Part shown: in pieces, positions 36,005 through 48,338 of the stretch
How positions within the stretch are numbered: position 1 is the stretch's first letter
How the letters are laid out: each line of letters starts with the position of its first letter
Source of the DNA: Cornus controversa
Lineage: Eukaryota > Streptophyta > Magnoliopsida > Cornales > Cornaceae
NCBI GenBank assembly: GCA_026545225.1
Contig: CM048847.1
Location: 2,046,001 to 2,110,000, forward strand
Direction of reading: 5' to 3'
Length of the DNA stretch: 64,000 bases
Notes under the pieces: model-generated
Database searches by the model: none
Told to the model about the DNA's origin: nothing
What the model saw: only the letters and a program-made list of their open reading frames with translations
Made by a program: the position numbers and the translations under genes

Positions 36005-36740
36005 ATGGTTGGTAGCTTGCTAATTGTTTCCTTTAGATGTCCAAACGGTCGAACTTGGAACAAAGCACCATACGGTTGTGATGAAGATCGGATTGACATG
36101 TTCGTCACTTCTTTTGGATGCTTTGATGGTCTAATTTGGAAAAAAGAAACTTACGATTCTGATTATGGCACGACTTCTCAAGGAATGGGTTTTTGAATCA
36201 GAACAACTCAAACTAAACTTGTTTAAAATCATCGATAGCTTGGGAATTATTTCTTTTACTTGTCCAGATGGTTGAAGTTGGCATAGAGCACCATACGGTT
36301 GTGATCATTCATGGGTGCGGCATGGAATTACTCTTTTCGATTCAGGACATCCTGACGGTTGAATTTGGCATAAAGCAACGTATAATTCTAGGTATAGCAC
36401 GATTTCACGTGGATTGGGACTTTTCGAATCAGGACAAGTCAAACGAAACAAGTTCGAAACCGTTGTTGTCATTCTCTATTTTCCTGAACATCCAGATGGT
36501 CAATTCTAGCACAAAGCGCCATACGGTTGTCGTCATGCCTGATTATTGCAAGCAATTGTTCTTTCGACTCAGAACAACTCAAACAAACACGGATAAAGAT
36601 CGGATTGACATGCTCGTCGTTTCTTTGGGACGCTTTGATGGTTTTATTTAGAAAAAAGCAGCGTACGATTATGATTATGGCACGACTTCTCTTGGAATGC
36701 GGTTTTCGAATCAAAACAACTCAAATGATACAAGTTTAAA
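36005..36740. repeat. Mosaic monomer joining domains B and C
   Basis: The front is of domain B beta kind (gggaattatttc, gtgcggcatgg, ggattgggacttttcg). The back is of alpha kind (gttgttgtcattctctattt, gaacatccagatgg, cgactcagaac, atgatacaag). The switch falls between about 36425 and 36480. The monomers before it belong to domain B and those after it to the 2,943-bp family, so it records the exchange that joined the two. Confidence 0.87.
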
Positions 36741-39683
36741 ATGGTTGGTAGCTTGCTAATTGTTTCCTTTAGATGTCCAAACGGTCGAACTTGGAACAAA
36801 GCACCATACGGTTGTGATGAAGATCGGATTGACATGTTCGTCACTTCTTTTGGATGCTTTGATGGTCTAATTTGGAAAAAAGAAACTTACGATTCTGATT
36901 ATGGCACGACTTCTCAAGGAATGGGTTTTTGAATCAGAACAACTCAAACTAAACTTGTTTAAAATCCTCGATAGCTTGGGAATTGTTTCTTTGACTTTTC
37001 CAAATGCTTGAAGTTGGCATAGAGTACCATACGGTTGTGATCATTCATGAGTGCAGTAAGGAATTACTATTTTTGATTCAGGACGTCCTGATGGTTGAAT
37101 TTGGCATAAAGCAATGTATAATTCTAAGTATGGCACGATTTCACGTGGATTGGACTTTTCAAATCAGGACAAGTCAAACGAAACAAGTTCGAAACCGTTG
37201 TTGTCATTCTCTATTTTTCTGAACATCCAGATGGTCAATTCTAGCACAAAGCGCCATACGGTTGTCGTCATACCTGATTATTGCAAGCAATTGTTCTTTC
37301 GACTCAGAACAACTCAAACAAACACGGATGAAGATCAGATTGACATGCTCGTCGTTTCTTTGGGACGCTTTGATGGTTTTATTTAGAAAAAAGCAGCGTA
37401 CGATTATGATTATGGCACGACTTCTCTTGGAATGCGGTTTTCGAATCAAAACAACTCAAATGATACAAGTTTAAAATGGTTGGTAGCTTGCTAATTGTTT
37501 CCTTTAGATGTCCAAACGGTCGAACTTGGAACAAAGCACCATACGGTTGTGATGAAGATCGGATTGACATGTTCGTCACTTCTTTTGGATGCTTTGATGG
37601 TCTAATTTGGAAAAAAGAAACTTACGATTCTGATTATGGCACGACTTCTCAAGGAATGGGTTTTTGAATCAGAACAACTCAAACTAAACTTATTTAAAAT
37701 CATCGATAGCTTGGGAATTGTTTCTTTTACTTGTCCAGATGGTTGAAGTTGGCATAGAGCACCATACGGTTGTGATCATTCATGGGTGCAGCATGGAATT
37801 ACTCTTTTCGATTCAGGACATCCTGACGGTTGAATTTGGCATAAAGCAACGTATAATTCTAGGTATAGCACGATTTCACGTGGATTGGGACTTTTCGAAT
37901 CAGGACAAGTCAAACGAAACAAGTTTGAAACCGTTCTTGTCATTCTCTATTCTTCTGGACATCCTGATGGTCAATTCTTGCACAAAGCGCCATACAGTTG
38001 TCGTCATGCCTGATTATTGCAAGCAATTGTTCTTTCGAGTCAGAACAACTCAAACAAACACGGATGAAGATCGGATTGACATGCTCGTCGTTTCTTTGGG
38101 ACGCTTTGATGGTTTTATTTAGAAAAAAGCAGCGTACGATTATGATTATGGCATGACTTCTCTTGGAATGCGGTTTTCGAATCAAAACAACTCAAATGAA
38201 ACAAGTTTAAAATGGTTGGTAGCTTGCTAATTGTTTCCTTTAGATGTCCAAACGGTCGAACTTGGAACAAAGCACCATACGGTTGTGATGAAGATCGGAT
38301 TGACATGTTCGTCACTTCTTTTGGATGCTTTGATGGTCTAATTTGGAAAAAAGAAACTTACGATTCTGATTATGGCACGACTTCTCAAGGAATGGGTTTT
38401 TGAATCAGAACAACTCAAACTAAACTTGTTTAAAATCATCGATAGCTTGGGAATTGTTTCTTTTACTTGTCCAGATGGTTGAAGTTGGCATAGAGCACCA
38501 TACGGTTGTGATCATTCATGGGTGCGGCATGGAATTACTCTTTTCGATTCAGGACATCCTGACGGTTGAATTTGGCATAAAGCAACGTATAATTCTAGGT
38601 ATAGCACGATTTCACGTGGATTGGGACTTTTCGAATCAGGACAAGTCAAACGAAACAAGTTCGAAACCGTTCTTGTCATTCTCTATTCTTCTGGACATCC
38701 TGATGGTCAATTCTAGCACAAAGAGCCATACAGTTGTCGTCATGCCTGATTATTGCAAGCAATTGTTCTTTCGAGTCAGAACAACTAAAACAAACACGGA
38801 TGAAGATCGGATTGACATGCTCGTCGTTTCTTTGGGACGCTTTGATGGTTTTATTTAGAAAAAAGCAGTGTACGATTAGTATTATGGCACGACTTCTCTT
38901 GGAATGCGGTTTTCGAATCAAAACAACTCAAATGAAACAAGTTTAAAATGGTTGGTAGCTTGCTAATTGTTTCCTTTAGACGTCCAAACGGTCGAACTTG
39001 GAACAAAGCACCATACGGTTGTGATGAAGATCGGATTGACATGTTCGTCACTTCTTTTGGATGCTTTGATGGTCTAATTTGGAAAAAAGAAACTTACGAT
39101 TCTGATTATGGCACGACTTCTCAAGGAATGGGTTTTTGAATCAGAATTACTCAAACTAAACTTGTTTAAAATCATCGATAGCTTGGGAATTGTTTCTTTT
39201 ACTTGTCCAGATGGTTGAAGTTGGCATAGAGCACCTTACGGTTGTGATCATTCATGGGTGCAGCATGGAATTACTCTTTTCCATTCAGGACATCCTGACG
39301 GTTGAATTTCGCATAAAGCAACGTATAATTCTAGGTATAGCACGATTTCACGTGGATTGGGACTTTTCAAATCAGGACAAGTCAAACGAAACAAGTTCGA
39401 AACCGTTCTTGTCATTCTCTATTCTTCTGGACATCCTGATGGTCAATTCTAGCACAAAGCGCCATACGGTTGTTGTCATGCCTGATTATTGCAAGCAATT
39501 GTTCTTTCGAGTCAGAACAACTCAAATAAACACGGATGAAGATCGGATTGACATGCTCGTCGTTTCTTTGGGACGCTTTGATGGTTTCATTTAGAAAAAA
39601 GCAGCGTACGATTAGTATTATGGCACGACTTCTCTTGGAATGCGGTTTTCGAATCAAAACAACTCAAATGAAACAAGTTTAAA
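36741..39683. repeat. Domain C HOR copy 1, 2,943 bp (alpha, beta1, beta2, beta3)
   Basis: Monomers at 36741, 37476, 38212 and 38948 have the order and marks of domain A: ttcttgcacaaag in beta1, gtgcggcatgg with aaagagccat in beta2, caccttacgg in beta3. It lies 36,439 bp to the right of domain A copy 1. Confidence 0.93.
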
Positions 39684-42626
39684 ATGGTTGGTAGCTTGCT
39701 AATTGTTTCCTTTAGATGTCCAAACGGTCGAACTTGGAACAAAGCACCAAACGGTTGTGATGAAGATCGGATTGACATGTTCGTCACTTCTTTTGGATGC
39801 TTTGATGGTCTAATTTGGAAAAAAGAAACTTACGATTCTGATTATGGCACGACTTCTCAAGGAATGGGTTTTTGAATCAGAACAACTCAAACTAAACTTG
39901 TTTAAAATCCTCGATAGCTTGGGAATTGTTTCTTTTACTTTTCCAGATGCTTGAAGTTGGCATAGAGTACCATACGGTTGTGATCATTCATGAGTGCAGC
40001 AAGGAATTACTATTTTTGATTCAGGACGTCCTGATGGTTGAATTTGGCATAAAGCAATGTATAATTCTAAGTATGGCACGATTTCACGTGGATTGGACTT
40101 TTCAAATCAGGACAAGTCAAACGAAACAAGTTCGAAACCGTTGTTGTCATTCTCTATTTTTCTGAACATCCAGATGGTCAATTCTAGCACAAAGCGCCAT
40201 ACGGTTGTCGTCATGCCTGATTATTGCAAGCAATTGTTCTTTCGACTCAGAACAACTCAAACAAACACGGATAAAGATCGGATTGACATGCTCGTCGTTT
40301 CTTTGGGACGCTTTGATGGTTTTATTTAGAAAAAAGCAGCGTACGATTATGATTATGGCACGACTTCTCTTGGAATGCGGTTTTCGAATCAAAACAACTC
40401 AAATGATACAAGTTTAAAATGGTTGGTAGCTTGCTAATTGTTTCCTTTAGATGTCCAAACGGTCGAACTTGGAACAAAGCACCATACGGTTGTGATGAAG
40501 ATCGGATTGACATGTTCGTCACTTCTTTTGGATGCTTTGATGGTCTAATTTGGAAAAAAGAAACTTACGATTCTGATTATGGCACGACTTCTCAAGGAAT
40601 GGGTTTTTGAATCAGAACAACTCAAACTAAACTTGTTTAAAATCATCGATAGCTTGGGAATTGTTTCTTTTACTTGTCCAGATGGTTGAAGTTGGCATAG
40701 AGCACCATACGGTTGTGATCATTCATGGGTGCAGCATGGAATTACTCTTTTCGATTCAGGACATCCTGACGGTTGAATTTGGCATAAAGCAACGTATAAT
40801 TCTAGGTATAGCACGATTTCACGTGGATTGGGACTTTTCGAATCAGGACAAGTCAAACGAAACAAGTTTGAAACCGTTCTTGTCATTCTCTATTCTTCTG
40901 GACATCCTGATGGTCAATTCTTGCACAAAGCGCCATACAGTTGTCGTCATGCCTGATTATTGCAAGCAATTGTTCTTTCGAGTCAGATCAACTCAAACAA
41001 ACACGGATGAAGATCGGATTGACATGCTCGTCGTTTCTTTGGGACGCTTTGATGGTTTTATTTAGAAAAAAGCAGCGTACGATTATGATTATGGCACGAC
41101 TTCTCTTGGAATGCGGTTTTCGAATCAAAACAACTCAAATGAAACAAGTTTAAAATGGTTGGTAGCTTGCTAATTGTTTCCTTTAGATGTCCAAACGGTC
41201 GAACTTGGAACAAAGCACCATACGGTTGTGATGAAGATCGGATTGACATGTTCGTCACTTCTTTTGGATGCTTTGATGGTCTAATTTGGAAAAAAGAAAC
41301 TTACGATTCTGATTATGGCACGACTTCTCAAGGAATGGGTTTTTGAATCATAACAACTCAAACTAAACTTGTTTAAAATCATCGATAGCTTGGGAATTGT
41401 TTCTTTTACTTGTCCAGATGGTTGAAGTTGGCATAGAGCACCATACGGTTGTGATCATTCATGGGTGCGGCATGGAATTACTCTTTTCGATTCAGGACAT
41501 CCTGACGGTTGAATTTGGCATAAAGCAACGTATAATTCTAGGTATAGCACGATTTCACGTGGATTGGGACTTTTCGAATCAGGACAAGTCAAACGAAACA
41601 AGTTCGAAACCGTTCTTGTCATTCTCTATTCTTCTGGACATCCTGATGGTCAATTCTAGCACAAAGAGCCATACAGTTGTCGTCATGCCTGATTATTGCA
41701 AGCAATTGTTCTTTCGAGTCAGAACAACTAAAACAAACACGGATGAAGATCGGATTGACATGCTCGTCGTTTCTTTGGGACGCTTTGATGGTTTTATTTA
41801 GAAAAAAGCAGTGTACGATTAGTATTATGGCACGACTTCTCTTGGAATGCGGTTTTCGAATCAAAACAACTCAAATGAAACAAGTTTAAAATGGTTGGTA
41901 GCTTGCTAATTGTTTCCTTTAGACGTCCAAACGGTCGAACTTGGAACAAAGCACCATACGGTTGTGATGAAGATCGGATTGACATGTTCGTCACTTCTTT
42001 TGGATGCTTTGATGGTCTAATTTGGAAAAAAGAAACTTACGATTCTGATTATGGCACGACTTCTCAAGGAATGGGTTTTTGAATCAGAATAACTCAAACT
42101 AAACTTGTTTAAAATCATCGATAGCTTGGGAATTGTTTCTTTTACTTGTCCAGATGGTTGAAGTTGGCATAGAGCACCTTACGGTTGTGATCATTCATGG
42201 GTGCAGCATGGAATTACTCTTTTCCATTCAGGACATCCTGACGGTTGAATTTCGCATAAAGCAACGTATAATTCTAGGTATAGCACGATTTCACGTGGAT
42301 TGTGACTTTTCAAATCAGGAGAAGTCAAACGAAACAAGTTCGAAACCGTTCTTGTCATTCTCTATTCTTCTGGACATCCTGATGGTCAATTCTAGCACAA
42401 AGCGCCATACGGTTGTTGTCATGCCTGATTATTGCAAGCAATTGTTCTTTCGAGTCAGAACAACTCAAATAAACACGGATGAAGATCGGATTGACATGCT
42501 CGTCGTTTCTTTGGGACGCTTTGATGGTTTCATTTAGAAAAAAGCAGCGTACGATTAGTATTATGGCACGACTTCTCTTGGAATGCGGTTTTCGAATCAA
42601 AACAACTCAAATGAAACAAGTTTAAA
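39684..42626. repeat. Domain C HOR copy 2, 2,943 bp
   Basis: Monomers at 39684, 40419, 41155 and 41891 repeat copy 1 closely, for example agaacaactaaaac in both beta2 monomers. The alpha monomer has the caccaaacgg mark of domain A. Confidence 0.93.
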
Positions 42627-45482
42627 ATGGTTGGTAGCTTGCTAATTGTTTCCTTTAGATGTCCAAACGGTCGAACTTGGAACAAAGCACCAAACAGTTG
42701 TGATGAAGATCGGATTGACATGTTCGTCACTTCTTTTGGATGCTTTGATGGTCTAATTTGGAAAAAAGAAACTTACGATTCTGATTATGGCACGACTTCT
42801 CAAGGAATGGGTTTTTGAATCAGAACAACTCAAACTAAACTTGTTTAAAATCCTCGATAGCTTGGGAATTGTTTCTTTTACTTTTCCAGATGCTTGAAGT
42901 TGGCATAGAGTACCATACGGTTGTGATCATTCATGAGTGCAGCAAGGAATTACTATTTTTAATTCAGGACGTCCTGATGGTTGAATTTGGCATAAAGCAA
43001 TTTATAATTCTAAGTATGGCACGATTTCACGTGGATTGGACTTTTCAAATCAGGACAAGTCAAACGAAACAAGTTCGAAACCGTTGTTGTCATTCTCTAT
43101 TTTTCTGAACATCCAGATGGTCAATTCTAGCACAAAGCGCCATACGGTTGTCGTCATGCCTGATTATTGCAAGCAATTGTTCTTTCGACTCAGAACAACT
43201 CAAACAAACACGGATGAAGATCGGATTGACATGCTCGTCGTTTCTTTGGGACGCTTTGATGGTTTCATTTAGAAAAAAGCAGCGTACGATTATGATTATG
43301 GCACGACTTCTCTTGGAATGCGGTTTTCGAATCAAAACAACTCAAATGAAACAAGTTTAAAATGGTTGGTAGCTTGCTAATTGTTTCCTTTAGATGTCCA
43401 AACGGTCGAACTTGGAACACAGCACCATACGGTTGTGATGAAGATCGGATTGACATGTTCGTCACTTCTTTTGGATGCTTTGATGGTCTAATTTGGAAAA
43501 AAGAAACTTACGATTCTGATTATGGCACGACTTCTCAAGGAATGGGTTTTTGAATCAGAACAACTCAAACTAAACTTGTTTAAAATCATCGATAGCTTGG
43601 GAATTGTTTCTTTTACTTGTCCAGATGGTTGAAGTTGGCATAGAGCACCATACGGTTGTGATCATTCATGGGTGCAGCATGGAATTACTCTTTTCGATTC
43701 AGGACATCCTGACGGTTGAATTTGGCATAAAGCAACGTATAATTCTAGGTATAGCACGATTTCACGTGGATTGGGACTTTTCGAATCAGGACAAGTCAAA
43801 CGAAACAAGTTTGAAACCGTTCTTGTCATTCTCTATTCTTCTGGACATCCTGATGGTCAATTCTTGCACAAAGCGCCATACAGTTGTCGTCATGCCTGAT
43901 TATTGCAAGCAATTGTTCTTTCGAGTCAGAACAACTCAAACAAACACGGATGAAGATCGGATTGACATGCTCGTCGTTTCTTTGGGACGCTTTGATGGTT
44001 TTATTTAGAAAAAAGCAGCGTACGATTATGATTATGGCACGACTTCTCTTGGAATGCGGTTTTCGAATCAAAACAACTCAAATGAAACAAGTTTAAAATG
44101 GTTGGTAGCTTGCTAATTGTTTCCTTTAGATGTCCAAACGGTCGAACTTGGAACAAAGCACCATACGGTTGTGATGAAGATCGGATTGACATGTTCGTTA
44201 CTTCTTTTGGATGCTTTGATGGTCTAATTTGGAAAAAAGAAACTTACGATTCTGATGATGGCACGACTTCTCAAGGAATGGGTTTTTGAATCAGAACAAC
44301 TCAAACTAAACTTGTTTAAAATCATCGATGGCTTGGGAATTGTTTCTTTTACTTGTCCTGATGGTTGAATTTGGCATAGAGCAACGTATAATTCTAGGTA
44401 TGGCACGATTTCATGTGGATTGGGACTTTTTGAATCAGGACAAGTCAAACGAAACAAGTTCGAAGCCGTTGTTGTAATTCTCTATTCTTCTGGAAATCCA
44501 AATGGTCAATTCTAGCACAAAGCGCCATACGATTGTCGTCATGCTTTATTATTGCAAGCAATTGTTCTTCCGACTCAGAACAACTCAAACAAACACGGAT
44601 GAAGATCGGATTGACATGCTTGTCGTTTCTTTGGGACGCTTTGATGGTTTCATTTAGAAAAAAGCAGCGTACGATTAGTATTATGGCACGACTTCTCTTG
44701 GAATGGGGTTTTCAAATCAAAACAACTCAAATGAAATAAGTTTAAAATGGTCGGTAGCTTGCTAATTGTTTCCTTTAGATGTCCAAACGGTCGAATTTGG
44801 AACAAAGCACCATACGGTTGTGATGAAGATCGGATTGACATGTTCGTCACTTCTTTTGGATGCTTTGATGGTCTAATTTAGAAAAAAGAAACTTACGATT
44901 CTGATTATGGCACGACTTCTCAAGGAATGGGTTTTTGAATCAGAATAACTAAAACTAAACTTGTTTAAAATCATCGATAGCTTGGGAATTGTTTCTTTCA
45001 CTTGTCCAGATGGTTGAAGTTGGCATAGAGCACCTTACGGTTGTGATCATTCATGGGTGCAGCATGGAATTACTCTTTTCCATTCAGGACATCCTGACGG
45101 TTGAATTTCGCATAAAGCAACGTATAATTCTAGGTATAGCACGATTTCACGTGGATTGGGACTTTTCAAATCAGGACAAGTCAAACGAAACAAGTTCGAA
45201 ACCGTTCTTGTCATTCTCTATTCTTCTGGACATCCTGATGGTCAATTCTAGCACAAAGCACCATACGGTTGTTGTCATGCCTGATTATTGCAAGCAATTG
45301 TTCTTTCGAGTCAGAACAACTCAAATAAACACGGATGAAGATCGGATTGACATGCTCGTCGTTTCTTTGGGACGCTTTGATGGTTTCATTTAGAAAAAAG
45401 TAGCGTACGATTAGTATTATGGCACGACTTCTCTTGGAATGCGGTTTTCGAATCAAAACAACTCAAATGAAACAAGTTTAAA
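42627..45482. repeat. Domain D HOR copy 1, 2,856 bp
   Basis: Monomers at 42627 (alpha), 43362 (beta1), 44098 (delta) and 44747 (beta3, anchor atggtcggtagc). The beta3 copy carries aatttagaaaaaag in place of aatttggaaaaaag and ataactaaaactaaac, both shared with copy 2. Confidence 0.92.
44098..44746. repeat. Delta monomer 2 (649 bp)
   Basis: Same U3/U4 fusion as delta 1 (tcctgatggttgaatttgg, then catagagcaacg). It follows alpha and beta1 exactly as delta 1 does at 7659. Confidence 0.92.
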
Positions 45483-48338
45483 ATGGTTGGTAGCTTGCTA
45501 ATTGTTTCCTTTAGATGTCCAAACGGTCGAACTTGGAACAAAGCACCATACAGTTGTGATGAAGATCGGATTGACATGTTCGTCACTTCTTTTGGATGCT
45601 TTGATGGTCTAATTTGGAAAAAAGAAACTTACGATTCTGATTATGGCACGACTTCTCAAGGAATGGGTTTTTGAATCAGAACAACTCAAACTAAACTTGT
45701 TTAAAATCCTCGATAGCTTGGGAATTGTTTCTTTTACTTTTCCAGATGCTTGAAGTTGGCATAGAGTACCATACGGTTGTGATCATTCATGAGTGCAGCA
45801 AGGAATTACTATTTTTGATTCAGGACGTCCTGATGGTTTAATTTGGCATAAAGCAATGTATAATTCTAAGTATGGCACGATTTCACGTGGATTGGACTTT
45901 TCAAATCAGGACAAGTCAAACGAAACAAGTTCGAAACCGTTGTTGTCATTCTCTATTTTTCTGAACATCCAGATGGTCAATTCTAGCACAAAGCGCCATA
46001 CGGTTGTCGTCATGCCTGATTATTGCAAGCAATTGTTCTTTCGACTCAGAACAACTCAAACAAACACGGATGAAGATCGGATTGACATGCTCGTCGTTTC
46101 TTTGGGACGCTTTGATGGTTTCATTTAGAAAAAAGCAGCGTACGATTATGATTATGGCACGACTTCTCTTGGAATGCGGTTTTCGAATCAAAACAACTCA
46201 AATGAAACAAGTTTAAAATGGTTGGTAGCTTGCTAATTGTTTCCTTTAGATGTCCAAACGGTCGAACTTGGAACAAAGCACCATACGGTTGTGATGAAGA
46301 TCGGATTGACATGTTCGTCACTTCTTTTGGATGCTTTGATGGTCTAATTTGGAAAAAAGAAACTTACGATTCTGATTATGGCACGACTTCTCAAGGAATG
46401 GGTTTTTGAATCAGAACAACTCAAACTAAACTTGTTTAAAATCATCGATAGCTTGGGAATTGTTTCTTTTACTTGTCCAGATGGTTGAAGTTGGCATAGA
46501 GCACCATACGGTTGTGATCATTCATGGGTGCAGCATGGAATTACTCTTTTCGATTCAGGACATCCTGACGGTTGAATTTGGCATAAAGCAACGTATAATT
46601 CTAGGTATAGCACGATTTCACGTGGATTGGGACTTTTCGAATCAGGACAAGTCAAACGAAACAAGTTTGAAACCGTTCTTGTCATTCTCTATTCTTCTGG
46701 ACATCCTGATGGTCAATTCTTGCACAAAGCGCCATACAGTTGTCGTCATGCCTGATTATTGCAAGCAATTGTTCTTTCGAGTCAGAACAACTCAAACAAA
46801 CACGGATGAAGATCGGATTGACATGCTCGTCGTTTCTTTGGGACGCTTTGATGGTTTTATTTAGAAAAAAGCAGCGTACGATTATGATTATGGCACGACT
46901 TCTCTTGGAATGCGGTTTTCGAATCAAAACAACTCAAATGAAACAAGTTTAAAATGGTTGGTAGCTTGCTAATTGTTTCCTTTAGATGTCCAAACGGTCG
47001 AACTTGGAACAAAGCACCATACGGTTGTGATGAAGATCGGATTGACATGTTCGTTACTTCTTTTGGATGCTTTGATGGTCTAATTTGGAAAAAAGAAACT
47101 TACGATTCTGATGATGGCACGACTTCTCAAGGAATGGGTTTTTGAATCAGAACAACTCAAACTAAACTTGTTTAAAATCATCGATAGCTTGGGAATTGTT
47201 TCTTTTACTTGTCCTGATGGTTGAATTTGGCATAGAGCAACGTATAATTCTAGGTATGGCACGATTCCATGTGGATTGGGACTTTTTGAATCAGGACAAG
47301 TCAAACGAAACAAGTTCGAAGCCGTTGTTGTAATTCTCTATTCTTCTGGAAATCCAAATGGTCAATTCTAGCACAAAGCGCCATACGATTGTCGTCATGC
47401 TTTATTATTGCAAGCAATTGTTCTTCCGACTCAGAACAACTCAAACAAACACGGATGAAGATCGGATTGACATGCTCGTCGTTTCTTTGGGACGCTTTGA
47501 TGGTTTCATTTAGAAAAAAACAGCGTACGATTAGTATTATGGCACGACTTCTCTTGGAATGGGGTTTTCAAATCAAAACAACTCAAATGAAATAAGTTTA
47601 AAATGGTCGGTAGCTTGCTAATTGTTTCCTTTCGATGTCCAAACGGTCGAATTTGGAACAAAGCACCATACGGTTGTGATGAAGATCGGATTGACATGTT
47701 CGTCACTTCTTTTGGATTCTTTGATGGTCTAATTTAGAAAAAAGAAACTTACGATTCTGATTATGGCACGACTTCTCAAGGAATGGGTTTTTGAATCAGA
47801 ATAACTAAAACTAAACTTGTTTAAAATCATCGATAGCTTGGGAATTGTTTCTTTCACTTGTCCAGATGGTTGAAGTTGGCATAGAGCACCTTACGGTTGT
47901 GATCATTCATGGGTGCAGCATGGAATTACTCTTTTCCATTCAGGACATCCTGACGGTTGAATTTCGCATAAAGCAACGTATAATTCTAGGTATAGCACGA
48001 TTTCACGTGGATTGGGACTTTTCAAATCAGGACAAGTCAAACGAAACAAGTTCGAAACCGTTCTTGTCATTCTCTATTCTTCTGGACATCCTGATGGTCA
48101 ATTCTAGCACAAAGCGCCATACGGTTGTTGTCATGCCTGATTATTGCAAGCAATTGTTCTTTCGAGTCAGAACAACTCAAATAAACACGGATGAAGATCG
48201 GATTGACATGCTCGTCGTTTCTTTGGGACGCTTTGATGGTTTCATTTAGAAAAAAGTAGCGTACGATTAGTATTATGGCACGACTTCTCTTGGAATGCGG
48301 TTTTCGAATCAAAACAACTCAAATGAAACAAGTTTAAA
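45483..48338. repeat. Domain D HOR copy 2, 2,856 bp
   Basis: Monomers at 45483, 46218, 46954 and 47603, with the same order and marks as copy 1. Alpha has gatggtttaatttggc in U4. Confidence 0.92.
46954..47602. repeat. Delta monomer 3 (649 bp)
   Basis: Same fusion. It has the private change cacgattccatgtgg near 47265. Confidence 0.92.
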
